A stretch of 64,000 nucleotides of DNA, taken from positions 62,001-126,000 of the forward strand of contig NZ_JBHUIO010000008.1 in NCBI RefSeq assembly GCF_042682745.1. The letters are read 5' to 3'. The notes below the pieces were generated by a model that was not told the DNA's origin, searched no databases, and saw nothing but the letters and a program-made list of their open reading frames with translations. This DNA comes from Tumebacillus_A lipolyticus. GTDB lineage: Bacteria > Bacillota > Bacilli > Tumebacillales > Tumebacillaceae. The translations under genes and the position numbers were made by a program. The stretch's first letter is position 1, and each line of letters begins with the position of its first letter. Below, one piece after another: positions 9,394 to 17,073 of the stretch.

Positions 9394-10482
9394 CTACTCG
9401 ACAACCTCATGTGGTACTTGCTGACTGAGAGCTGCAGACCGCTGCGCTCTGACCGCCTGGGTCAAGGCGGGGACGATCTGAAACAGGTCTCCGACGATCG
9501 CATAGTTCGCCACTTTGAAGATCGGCGCATCCTGATCGTGGTTGATGGCGATGATGCAGTCGGAGTTTTGCATGCCGACCAAATGTTGCACCGCTCCGGA
9601 GATCCCGATCGCGATATACAGCTTGGGGCGCACCGTGTATCCTGTCTGCCCGACCTGATGCGCATGTCCGATCCAGCCGGCATCGACCGCCGCGCGCGAT
9701 GCCCCGACGACGCCGCCCAACGCATCGGCCAGCTCCTGCAGCAGCTTGAACGGCTCTGGGCCACCGAGGCCCCGACCACCGGCGACGATGATCTCCGCCT
9801 CTTCGAGGTGAAAGCGATCTGTCGCTTCGATAAATTGGAGCACTCTCGTTTCAATCTCCTCTTCAGACAGCAGAGAAGAAACTTTTTGAACCTCCCCTTT
9901 TCGAGCGGAGTCGTAGGGCGCCGCTTCAAACACGCCGGCGCGCGCAGTCGCCATCTGCGGTCGATAGCGCTTGCAGAGGATCGTCGCCAACATCTTTTCG
10001 GAGAATGCGGGGCGTGAGGCGAGCAACAGCCGGCTCGGATGCGGCTCCACATCGAGGATCGTGCAATCGGCCGTGAGCCCGGTCGGCAGATGGGTGGCGA
10101 TCGCTCCCGCCAAGTCACGTCCTGTGGCTGTTGCACCAAACAGCACGATCTCCGGCTTCACTTCCCGGATCACGTGCAGCGCAACCCGAGAATAGGGCCT
10201 TGTGCGATACTCGTTTAGCTCGGGGGCATCTGCCAGATACACGCGATCCGCCCCGTACGCGATCGCGTCTGTCGCCAATCGATCGACGCTCTGTCCGATG
10301 ACGAGCGCGATCAGTTCAACCTCTAACTTGTCGGCCAGCTTGCGCCCTTCTCCGAGCAACTGCCAAGAGACGTTCTTTGCCTCACCTGCCCGCTGCTCGA
10401 TAAAGATCATCACGCCTCGGTATTCTGACCAGTCGGGCATCTCATCCTGCTTGCTGCTTTCTTTCTTGCTCTCTTCCACCAT
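9394..10482 (-). CDS. fixB: FixB, electron transfer flavoprotein alpha subunit
   Basis: About 362 residues. The N-terminal ETF domain starts WSEYRGVMIFIEQR. The C-terminal FAD-binding domain shows VAGGRGLGGPEPFKLLQELA, GASRAAVDAGWIGHAHQVGQ and YIAIGISGAVQHLVGMQNSD, which are ETF-alpha signatures. The ATG at 10482 is chosen because a GTG four codons earlier falls inside the GGGGAGGTG ribosome-binding site. It pairs with FixA and sends electrons to FixC or to a low-potential acceptor. Confidence 0.93.
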   Translation of the reverse strand: MVEESKKESSKQDEMPDWSEYRGVMIFIEQRAGEAKNVSWQLLGEGRKLADKLEVELIALVIGQSVDRLATDAIAYGADRVYLADAPELNEYRTRPYSRVALHVIREVKPEIVLFGATATGRDLAGAIATHLPTGLTADCTILDVEPHPSRLLLASRPAFSEKMLATILCKRYRPQMATARAGVFEAAPYDSARKGEVQKVSSLLSEEEIETRVLQFIEATDRFHLEEAEIIVAGGRGLGGPEPFKLLQELADALGGVVGASRAAVDAGWIGHAHQVGQTGYTVRPKLYIAIGISGAVQHLVGMQNSDCIIAINHDQDAPIFKVANYAIVGDLFQIVPALTQAVRAQRSAALSQQVPHEVVE

Positions 10483-10506
10483 GTGAGTTGACACCTCCCC
10501 TTTTGC

Positions 10507-11337
10507 TCACCAGCCGAAGCGCACTGGCAATTCTGTCTTCCAAAGCTGCGCCACCAGTTTGCCCGCAATCACTTCGGCAGTCTGTCCCTCCACAAACTCG
10601 GTGCTCACCTGCTTCGACTCCGGCACCCACGTCTTGGCGACGATCGTCGGAGATCCTTTCAGCCCGATCTTGCTCCTGTCAAGCTCCGGAAAATCTTGAG
10701 TCGTCCAGATCGTCGGCTGAAAACGAGCTGCCCGAATCATGCCTGGCAGCGGGGCGCGACGAACATCGTTCAACTCTTTGAGCGCGGTGATCAGGACGGG
10801 CAGCTTCGCCTCCACCACTTCCACCCCGTCTTCGAGCAGGCGATTTACGGTGATGCGTCCAGTCTCCACATCGATCTGCTCAACTTTTGACACGTAGGTC
10901 AGCTGCTCCAGATCGAGGCGACAAGCGACGCCCGGCCCAACCTGTCCCGTGTCGCCATCGAGCGTCTGCTTGCCGCAGAAAACGATGTCAACCTGCCCAA
11001 ACACTTCTGCCACCTTGCGGATCGAAAGTCCTAACACGTAGGAGGTTGCGAGCGTGTCGGCACCCGCAAACCCGCGGTCGGTGATGAGCACCGCTTCGTC
11101 CGCGCCGAGCGAAATGCACTGTTTGAGCGACTTCACGGCTGGCGGCGGCCCCATGCAGACCACCGTCACCTTTGCTCCGAGCGTCTCCTTGATCCGCAGC
11201 GCTTCTTCAAGTCCATGCATGTCATAAAAGTTAGCAATCGCCGGCACCCCGTCGCGAATCAGCGTATTCGTCTTCGGGTCGATGCGGATTTCCCGCGAGT
11301 CCGGCACCTGTTTCACGCAGACCACGATATGTAGCAT
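10507..11337 (-). CDS. fixA: FixA, electron transfer flavoprotein beta subunit
   Basis: About 276 residues starting MLHIVVCVKQVPDSREIRID, the classic ETF-beta N-terminus, followed by VCMGPPPAVKSLKQCISLGA and FCGKQTLDGDTGQVGPGVA, which carry the nucleotide-binding loops. The start at 11337 follows GGGGGAAG; the upstream in-frame codons lack a ribosome-binding site. In bifurcating complexes FixA binds NADH and FAD. It is the first gene of fixABCX. Confidence 0.93.
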   Translation of the reverse strand: MLHIVVCVKQVPDSREIRIDPKTNTLIRDGVPAIANFYDMHGLEEALRIKETLGAKVTVVCMGPPPAVKSLKQCISLGADEAVLITDRGFAGADTLATSYVLGLSIRKVAEVFGQVDIVFCGKQTLDGDTGQVGPGVACRLDLEQLTYVSKVEQIDVETGRITVNRLLEDGVEVVEAKLPVLITALKELNDVRRAPLPGMIRAARFQPTIWTTQDFPELDRSKIGLKGSPTIVAKTWVPESKQVSTEFVEGQTAEVIAGKLVAQLWKTELPVRFGW

Positions 11338-11583
11338 CCTGACTTCCCCCTCAGCGTTTGTCCTACTTCGATACATATGTAAAAGCTGTGCCGTATATGA
11401 GGAAAAAAGAGATGTCAGATAACCTTACACAAAATACTTATATCCAATGATTTTTATCACCTAAACTAACTCCAAGTTTCGTTTCGTTAACGTGATTTAT
11501 ATTTATAACTAAACCTCTCTTTCGTTTGCATAATGAACCTTATATAATGAGACTCAGATAGCGATAGACATTGGAGGTTGTAT
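11338..11583. promoter_or_regulatory. AT-rich divergent regulatory region between fixA and the HTH-TPR regulator
   Basis: The 246 bases are clearly more AT-rich than the flanking genes. On the plus strand a TATAAT lies at 11543-11548, about 36 bases before the regulator ATG at 11584, but the -35 region is poor. This is what one would expect of an activated promoter. A short CGTTAACG palindrome lies near 11485. No gene is seen here. Confidence 0.4.
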
Positions 11584-12867
11584 ATGGAATCTCTTGGCCA
11601 AAAGATCAGACAGCGTCGGCTGGAGAGAGGACTCACCCAGAGCCAACTCGCCGAAAGTTTGGTTAGCGCCAGCGCGATCTCACAGATCGAAGGGGACAAG
11701 ATCAACCCGTCCTACAAGCTACTCTGTCAGATCGCGGAACGTCTTGAGGTTCCTCTCGACTATTTCTTGTCTGAGACGGGGGAGTATCTGGAGCAGGTGA
11801 CTTCCCATAAGCTTGCCAAGACGCTCATCATGGCGAAAGAATATGCCAACGCCGTTCCGATTTTAGAAAATCTATTAACTTCAAACGCTGGTGAGGAGCT
11901 CGATCTGCTGATGGATCTAGCCACTTGCCTGATTCATTTAGACGTGCTTACCACCGCCAAAGAACTGCTGGAAAAAGTGATCACCATGTCGCTGAAAGCG
12001 GATGATCATCGCGCACACGTGTGGGCGCTGCATCGACTTGGCCTCGTGTTTTTTGAGCAGCAGAACACATCGCTTGCGATGCACTATTGGCAACGAGCCT
12101 ACGACTATCTGCTCGAAGCCGGCGTGAGCGACCAATTCCTGCGGGCGGAGATCACCACCAACCTCGCGCTGACCTACAACCGTCTTGGTTATTACGATCG
12201 GTCGACCCACCTGTTCCTCAATTCGCAAGATCTGTTGAAGAACTCGTCCAACCTGTACCACTTGGCGACCAACTATCTCGGGCTCGGGCGCTCTCACTAT
12301 GGCAAGAAACAGTACAAAGAGGCGCAGGAGTACTGGCAGGAAGCGATCACGATCTTCAAGAGTCTCGACCACATCCAATATTCGATTCAGGTGAAGGAGA
12401 ACTTCGGGATCCTGCGAGGCGAGCTCGGAGAAAATGAGGAAGCGTTAGAGATTCTTCTTGAGTGCGTCAAACATTATCGTGAGCTCGGCCTGGAACAGCA
12501 GCTGTCCAACACATTTGCGGAGATTGCCAAAGTGTTGATACGTCTCGGGCGTACCGACGAGGCGAGCGATGCTTTGAACCAAGCGTTCGAGCATTGCGAA
12601 CCAGACTCGATGTATTACGCACAATGCTGCAATGTGCGCTCGCTCCTCTATGCCAGCCTGCATCAATATGCGGAAGCGATCGAAGCGGCACGAGAAGGGT
12701 CAGGGATCTTTCGCAAATTGGAAATGATCCATGAGTATCACAAGATGAGACTTCACATCAGCGACCTGTTCAAAACATTGGGCGACTACAAGTCTTCCAC
12801 CGAGATCTTGGAAGAAACCCAACACTTTATACAACATTTTTTTCGAGAAAAGGGGATCTTGTTATGA
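11584..12867 (+). CDS. RRNPP-type HTH-TPR transcriptional regulator (NprR/Rap-like peptide receptor)
   Basis: This 427-residue protein has an XRE-type helix-turn-helix at residues 5-62 (GQKIRQRRLERGLTQSQLA, then SASAISQIEGDKINPSYKLL). About 350 residues of helical TPR repeats follow, for example AHVWALHRLGLVFFEQQNTS and YHLATNYLGLGRSHYGKKQY. The length and architecture match NprR of bacilli (about 423 residues), where TPRs bind an imported signalling peptide. GGAGG lies six bases before the ATG. The stop overlaps the start of a secreted small peptide gene (ATGA), the classic receptor-propeptide layout. Whether it acts as an activator, a repressor or a Rap-like phosphatase modulator is unknown. 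Confidence 0.9.
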   Translation: MESLGQKIRQRRLERGLTQSQLAESLVSASAISQIEGDKINPSYKLLCQIAERLEVPLDYFLSETGEYLEQVTSHKLAKTLIMAKEYANAVPILENLLTSNAGEELDLLMDLATCLIHLDVLTTAKELLEKVITMSLKADDHRAHVWALHRLGLVFFEQQNTSLAMHYWQRAYDYLLEAGVSDQFLRAEITTNLALTYNRLGYYDRSTHLFLNSQDLLKNSSNLYHLATNYLGLGRSHYGKKQYKEAQEYWQEAITIFKSLDHIQYSIQVKENFGILRGELGENEEALEILLECVKHYRELGLEQQLSNTFAEIAKVLIRLGRTDEASDALNQAFEHCEPDSMYYAQCCNVRSLLYASLHQYAEAIEAAREGSGIFRKLEMIHEYHKMRLHISDLFKTLGDYKSSTEILEETQHFIQHFFREKGILL

Positions 12868-13055
12868 AAAAACTGATGATTACCACACTTCTGTTCGCAT
12901 CTCTCCTCTCCGTCGGTCTTGTCATCAACGCGGAGAAAACTGCATTCATCAACGATGGGAAACCTCTCTCGCAAAAAGAGGTCTGTTTTGTCAACGACGG
13001 CAAGCCGATCGTCAGCTTTGTCAACGATGGCAAGCCGCTCTTCGCTCGCGGATAA
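12864..13055 (+). CDS. Secreted quorum-sensing peptide precursor with three FxNDGKP repeats
   Basis: A 63-residue precursor. Residues 1-23 form a signal peptide (MKKLMITTLLFASLLSVGLV, then INA). The rest holds three octapeptides: FINDGKPL at residues 28-35, FVNDGKPI at 42-49 and FVNDGKPL at 52-59. It ends FARG. It overlaps the receptor gene by four bases, so the pair is translationally coupled. Between the first and third repeats four codons differ synonymously and only one residue changes (I to V), which points to selection on the peptide. Phr/NprX-type precursors normally release one copy of the signal; three copies are unusual. Which peptide is mature is inference. Confidence 0.85.
   Translation: MKKLMITTLLFASLLSVGLVINAEKTAFINDGKPLSQKEVCFVNDGKPIVSFVNDGKPLFARG
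12945..13040 (+). repeat. Three degenerate 24-bp coding repeats (signal octapeptide copies)
   Basis: Units are at 12945-12968, 12987-13010 and 13017-13040, separated by 18 and 6 bases. Units two and three are nearly identical in DNA; unit one differs mainly at third codon positions. Confidence 0.85.
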
Positions 13056-13069
13056 GATCAGACTGATCG

Positions 13070-13102
13070 CAAAAGGCCGCTCCATTTAGGAAGCGGCCTT
13101 TT
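13070..13102. terminator. Bidirectional terminator after the peptide gene
   Basis: AAAAGGCCGCTTCC-type arms (AAAAGGCCGCTCC and GGAAGCGGCCTTTT) flank a short loop. The hairpin is T-rich on both sides and serves the peptide operon and the convergent small gene, whose stop codon (13086) lies inside it. Confidence 0.8.
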
Positions 13103-13361
13103 CATGATCTTCTTCTCGATCCCGTCTCGCTCTGCTTGCGACCCTCTCCTCGCGCACCTCCTCTTCCAGTCGCGCGAGCCGCTCTTGCTCCTCAAGTGAG
13201 ACGCGCATGCCTTGATCTGTCCACATGTAGGAATAGGGTCCGCCAAACGGCACCATCATGTGGTGTGACAGATCGACAGAGCCTAACGCTTGCCAGCAGA
13301 CGAGCAAAAAGGCGGCCACGCCGGTCATCACTTTGCGAATCCACTTTCTCAAAGCATCCAT
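13086..13361 (-). CDS. Small membrane-anchored protein of unknown function (91 aa)
   Basis: The ATG at 13361 follows GGGGAGGTG closely, so it is preferred over an upstream in-frame start. Residues 11-28 form one hydrophobic segment (VMTGVAAFLLVCWQALGS) that could be a signal or anchor. An aromatic loop PFGGPYSYMW follows, then a highly charged helical tail rich in Glu and Arg (EEQERLARLEEEVREERVAS). No family was recognised. The gene ends inside the terminator shared with the peptide operon. Confidence 0.6.
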   Translation of the reverse strand: MDALRKWIRKVMTGVAAFLLVCWQALGSVDLSHHMMVPFGGPYSYMWTDQGMRVSLEEQERLARLEEEVREERVASRARRDREEDHEKAAS

Positions 13362-13484
13362 CGTCGCACCTCCCCTACCTACCTTACGCATGCTTTTCAT
13401 CGCCTAGAAGCGGCTCCGCTCAGCTTTGTGACCCACATCCTCAGGCAGACGGGCTGTCTCACTCGTCTGGAGTCACCGCTTCGC

Positions 13485-14279
13485 TCATCCTTTCGCGACC
13501 GCATCAGTTGCACCGAACCGCTCGGAAAAATAGTCTGTCAGCGCCTGTAGCATTTGTTCCGGCTGCTCAATCTGCGGGACATGCGCCGATCGCTCCAGCA
13601 CGACCAACCTCGCCTGCGGTATGCGTTCTGCGATCGCCTCACCGATCTCTCGGGGGATCACTCCGTCATGCTTTCCCCAGACCACGAGCGCTGCCACGCT
13701 GATCTCCTGAAGGCGGAAAAGCAGATTTTGCTCCTCTGTGGCAGCTAACAAACGCTCGTACAGGCGCCTCGCCGTACGATCTGCCGCACGAGCTTGATCT
13801 GTCCGCAGCCCGACAAACCTCCCGGGCTGATAAAACATCCGCACGTCCTTCTCCGCATCTGTCAGCACAGGCCAAGCGGGCAACTGCACCTCTGACAGCT
13901 GAACGCCAGACGTGCAGATCAGCACCAGCCCACACACGCGCTCAGGAGTCTGGAGCGCCGCCTCCAGTGCGATCCTTCCGCCCAACGAGTTGCCGATCCA
14001 GATCGCATCTGCAACTCCGAGCGCATCGAGCACCCGACAGGCAAACGGAGCCAATTGATGCAGATCACCAACCGTTTCCGGCAATTCGCCCTCGCCACAG
14101 AGACCGGGAACTTCGATCGAGATCATGCGCCCCCATCGGCTCAAACCTCTCAGCTGATAGGCCCACACTTTTGCCGAACCCCCAACTCCAGGCAAAAAGA
14201 GGGCGGTTCGGCTTCCTTGCCCCCGTTGCTCGTACACCATTACCTCCCGACCATCCACTTCGACCGAGTATCGTTTCAT
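13485..14279 (-). CDS. Alpha/beta hydrolase
   Basis: This 264-residue alpha/beta-fold hydrolase has an oxyanion segment LFLPGVGGSAKVW near residue 28, the nucleophile elbow GNSLGG (Ser about 97), the acid in VVWGKHDGVIP, and the His in LERSAHVPQIEQPEQ. Spacing and length fit the MhpC/BioH-like group of esterases and C-C hydrolases; the substrate is unknown. AAGAGGA precedes the ATG. It is a monocistronic unit facing the convergent peptide operon. Confidence 0.88.
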   Translation of the reverse strand: MKRYSVEVDGREVMVYEQRGQGSRTALFLPGVGGSAKVWAYQLRGLSRWGRMISIEVPGLCGEGELPETVGDLHQLAPFACRVLDALGVADAIWIGNSLGGRIALEAALQTPERVCGLVLICTSGVQLSEVQLPAWPVLTDAEKDVRMFYQPGRFVGLRTDQARAADRTARRLYERLLAATEEQNLLFRLQEISVAALVVWGKHDGVIPREIGEAIAERIPQARLVVLERSAHVPQIEQPEQMLQALTDYFSERFGATDAVAKG

Positions 14280-14377
14280 GCTTCACATCCTCTTCAAGTG
14301 CTCCTGCCCCAATTGTACAGAATCGAACGCCTTTTTTCAGGAGTTTGTCTGCGACAAAACGCTCGCTTTCCAATAAT

Positions 14378-14401
14378 AAAGACCCACCTAAGTGGGTCTG
14401 A
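14378..14401 (-). terminator. Terminator of the GGDEF gene
   Basis: On the minus strand CAGACCCACTTAGGTGGGTC forms a short perfect hairpin followed by TTTATTATT, directly after the GGDEF stop codon. Confidence 0.7.
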
Positions 14402-14404
14402 CGG

Positions 14405-16534
14405 TCAACTCGTCTGCTCATCGTGATCATAATGTGCACGCAATCCATCGATGCGCTCGAAAATACTCGCTTCTTCCTCGCTCGAATTCATCTGTGTGAC
14501 TTTGATGTCACAGGCGACGAGCAGGTTGGCCGGAGAGAACGCGTGTCCGGCGCAGGCGTCTTGAATCCGAGCTTGCACCAGCTCGACCTCCTTGGCGGTA
14601 AGCCCTTTGACGATGACGAGGAACTCATCGTCCAGATACCGGCAGATCAGATCATCGGTGCGCATCGTACGCCTGAGCACAAACGCTGTATCGACCAACA
14701 CCTGATTGCCAACTTCAAATCCATACCGCTCGTTGATCTGCCGCAAGCCACGAATATCGACCAGCAGAAACGAGATCGGATAATTTTTTTCTTGATCACA
14801 GAGCGAGCGCAGCTTGCGACGCAGGTAATGCATCGTGTAAAGTCCAGTCTGGCTGTCGACAAACAGCCGCTGGTCGTATTCCCCCATATACTGGGCAATC
14901 CGATTTCTCCCCATCTCCTTCGCACCCCAGTAGAGCGCCTGATCCGCTTTTTCCAGCAGATCGCTCGGAGAGATCGCATCGTGCTCAAGCTGATGCGCGA
15001 TGCCGCCAGAGATGGTGATGTTTTTCACCGTGTGCTCCTGATAGGAAAACTGGTGGGTTTCGATCTTCTGCCGCACTTGTTCTGCCAGCGCCAACGCTTG
15101 CTGGCTATTCAGGCGACCGATCGCCACAAACTCCTCCCCGCCATAGCGAGCCAAGAGCAGATCATGCGGTTCCAGCACCGCTCTGATCACCTTGGCGACC
15201 TGGCGCAACACCTCATCTCCCACCATGTGACCATAGATGTCGTTATACGTTTTAAAGTGGTCAATATCGAAGATCAGCAAGCACAGATCTTTTTTCGATC
15301 GATCCCCCGCCTGAAAGCGTTGATGTAGCTGATCGTAGAAATACTGGTAATTGTACAATCCGGTGAGCTGATTGGTAACGGCTGCCCGCTCCAACTCCTC
15401 ATAGACATGATTTCGATCGAGGATGATCGAGACCTGGCTGGCCAGGAATCGCAACTGATCCTGATGAGCTTTGCGAAAGCCATGCGAGCTTCGCTTCCAC
15501 AGACAGATGATGCCAAACACTTTCGACTGCCCGGCCAGCGGGATCAGCAACATCGACTTCGCTTCCGCTCCCGGAAGCAACCAGTCGATGTTTTGCAGTT
15601 CCTGATGGATCTGCACCGCGTTGAAAGCGACCGCTCGCTCCAACAGCGGATGAGCGATCTGCTCATACACCTTCCCCTCTTGATCCACCGCCCGATAGGA
15701 ACCGTCCGCTTGACGCTCCAGAAGCAAGCCGTTCGGTGAGTCGGTAAACTCTTGAGCCATCTGGAAGGTCTCCTGATAGATCGAACGCAGCTCCTTGGAA
15801 CTGGCCAAATCCAAGCATGACTGGTTGATTCGATTCGCCCATTGCAGGCGGTTGAACGATCTGATCAGATAGGTCATAATGCCGACGGGAACCATCAGAA
15901 TACAAAGCGTCCAAATGCCTGCAAACGGATGCATCACATAGCCGACAAAGGCGAGCGGAAACACAACCAGATAGACGAGCACCTCCCAGCGCAGCGCCTC
16001 GACGCACGTCTTGAGATTGAAGTGCGAGCTTTCCAGAAACAGCATCAGGTTGATGATCAGATGATTGAGGATATAGAATACCGCTCCGACGGTGAACAGT
16101 TTGGCAATCGCGTTGACCGTTCCCGTCTGTGCTGTGAAAGAAGGAGAGAAAAGGGCGGCGAACACCCAGAATCCAGCAAGCAAACAGATCACTTTGATCG
16201 CCGGATTCAGCAACACAGTCGTCTTGCGAGTTCCGCGCAAGAGCACCAGGGAAGCGATCAACTCTCCAAAAAAATTAACCCAAAGGGTGGTCGTGACATC
16301 ATAGGCGAGCACAAAGTAAAACAGGAACACCAGCTCTAAGCTGACCAGCATCGACGGAAGGGTGACAGGAAAAAGGACGGTCAAAGCGATCAGCGGCACA
16401 GCGATCAACAGCACTCCACCAAAATCTGCGGTCAACTCAACAGGATGCTGGAACAGAACAACCAGTGCCGTCCCGATCAACAACAGTTCAAACGATCTTG
16501 CTGTAATTCCCCACCATCTCCCACTAAACTTCAC
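14405..16534 (-). CDS. Membrane diguanylate cyclase with GAF and tandem GGDEF domains
   Basis: 709 residues. Residues 1-225 contain about seven hydrophobic segments (a membrane sensor of the MASE type). Roughly 240-380 is a GAF-like domain (LLLIPLAGQSKVFGIICLWK). A canonical GGDEF domain follows with TNQLTGLYNYQYF and the active-site YGGEEF near residue 464. A second GGDEF-like domain (DSQTGLYTMHYLRR) has LDDEF at the active-site position near residue 631, so it is probably inactive. It likely makes cyclic di-GMP at the membrane. No EAL domain is present. The GTG start follows GGAGG by ten bases. The intergenic stretch upstream is AT-rich with no clear riboswitch. Confidence 0.9.
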   Translation of the reverse strand: MKFSGRWWGITARSFELLLIGTALVVLFQHPVELTADFGGVLLIAVPLIALTVLFPVTLPSMLVSLELVFLFYFVLAYDVTTTLWVNFFGELIASLVLLRGTRKTTVLLNPAIKVICLLAGFWVFAALFSPSFTAQTGTVNAIAKLFTVGAVFYILNHLIINLMLFLESSHFNLKTCVEALRWEVLVYLVVFPLAFVGYVMHPFAGIWTLCILMVPVGIMTYLIRSFNRLQWANRINQSCLDLASSKELRSIYQETFQMAQEFTDSPNGLLLERQADGSYRAVDQEGKVYEQIAHPLLERAVAFNAVQIHQELQNIDWLLPGAEAKSMLLIPLAGQSKVFGIICLWKRSSHGFRKAHQDQLRFLASQVSIILDRNHVYEELERAAVTNQLTGLYNYQYFYDQLHQRFQAGDRSKKDLCLLIFDIDHFKTYNDIYGHMVGDEVLRQVAKVIRAVLEPHDLLLARYGGEEFVAIGRLNSQQALALAEQVRQKIETHQFSYQEHTVKNITISGGIAHQLEHDAISPSDLLEKADQALYWGAKEMGRNRIAQYMGEYDQRLFVDSQTGLYTMHYLRRKLRSLCDQEKNYPISFLLVDIRGLRQINERYGFEVGNQVLVDTAFVLRRTMRTDDLICRYLDDEFLVIVKGLTAKEVELVQARIQDACAGHAFSPANLLVACDIKVTQMNSSEEEASIFERIDGLRAHYDHDEQTS

Positions 16535-16786
16535 CAGGTTTCATCCTCCGTCTCCAAAGAGTAATCCCCTGCACCTAGGCGTATATATATGAGATCGCAC
16601 TAGGATTTTGCATTGAATATTCTACAGAGAAGTCGTTTCACCTTCTAAAAATAGGAATAGCTAGCAATAATTTGACTTAATTTTATAGGTCGTTTGATCT
16701 AATATCATTCAGATAAAATGAAACTTTTGCCCTATGATCGGTATAATCGTCCCACTCGTCAATTGCTGCTCCCAGATGGACGAAAC

Positions 16787-16815
16787 AAAAAAAGACACCT
16801 CAGCGTGTGCCTTTT
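16787..16815 (-). terminator. Terminator after the 61-aa ORF
   Basis: On the minus strand AGGCAC, a loop and GTGTCT pair, followed by seven T. The stop codon of the small gene lies in the hairpin. Confidence 0.7.
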
Positions 16816-16985
16816 TCCTGCTCTTGCTCCAACTGTTCCGCAAGCTCCCAACCTTCGACCGCATCTTTAACTCCCGGCCGCATCGTCTTCATAAAATCGA
16901 TCGCTTCCTCAACCGAAGTCGCATCGGTCACTCGCGCTTTTTGCAGGCTGCCATCGTTCATCACCAACGTCAGTTTTACATGCAT
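16800..16985 (-). CDS. Small conserved-looking soluble protein (61 aa)
   Basis: The ATG at 16985 is six bases after GAGGAGGGG; an upstream in-frame start would run through the terminator of the neighbouring oppA unit and is rejected. The 61-residue product begins MHVKLTLVMNDGSLQKARVT and continues with an amphipathic helix EEAIDFMKTM and a charged tail. It suggests a small beta-alpha fold with no membrane segment. Flanked by two terminators, it is its own transcription unit. I do not recognise the family. Confidence 0.55.
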   Translation of the reverse strand: MHVKLTLVMNDGSLQKARVTDATSVEEAIDFMKTMRPGVKDAVEGWELAEQLEQEQEKGTR

Positions 16986-17017
16986 TGCAATCCCCTCCTC
17001 TTCACTTCGAGTATAGC

Positions 17018-17054
17018 AAAAAAAGAACCCCCTGCAAGCTGCAGGAGGTTCTTT
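17018..17054 (-). terminator. Terminator of the first oppA gene
   Basis: AAAGAACC, CTGCA, TGCAG and GGTTCTTT arms form a stem of about twelve pairs on the minus strand, followed by seven T, just after the oppA stop. Confidence 0.8.
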
Positions 17055-17073
17055 GATCAATCCTGTACAAAGA

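Noticed and set aside
11338..11583. A riboswitch or T-box in the regulatory region
   Set aside because: No conserved riboswitch core is recognisable; the region is simply AT-rich with a -10.
12786..13085. Minus-strand frame across the peptide gene with its own repeats (RLAIVDKADDRLAVVDK)
   Set aside because: The repeats are only the complement of the signalling repeats. There is no ribosome-binding site and it runs into the receptor gene.
16535..16799. Cyclic di-GMP riboswitch upstream of the GGDEF gene
   Set aside because: The conserved GEMM core could not be found; the stretch shows only AT-rich sequence and no gene.
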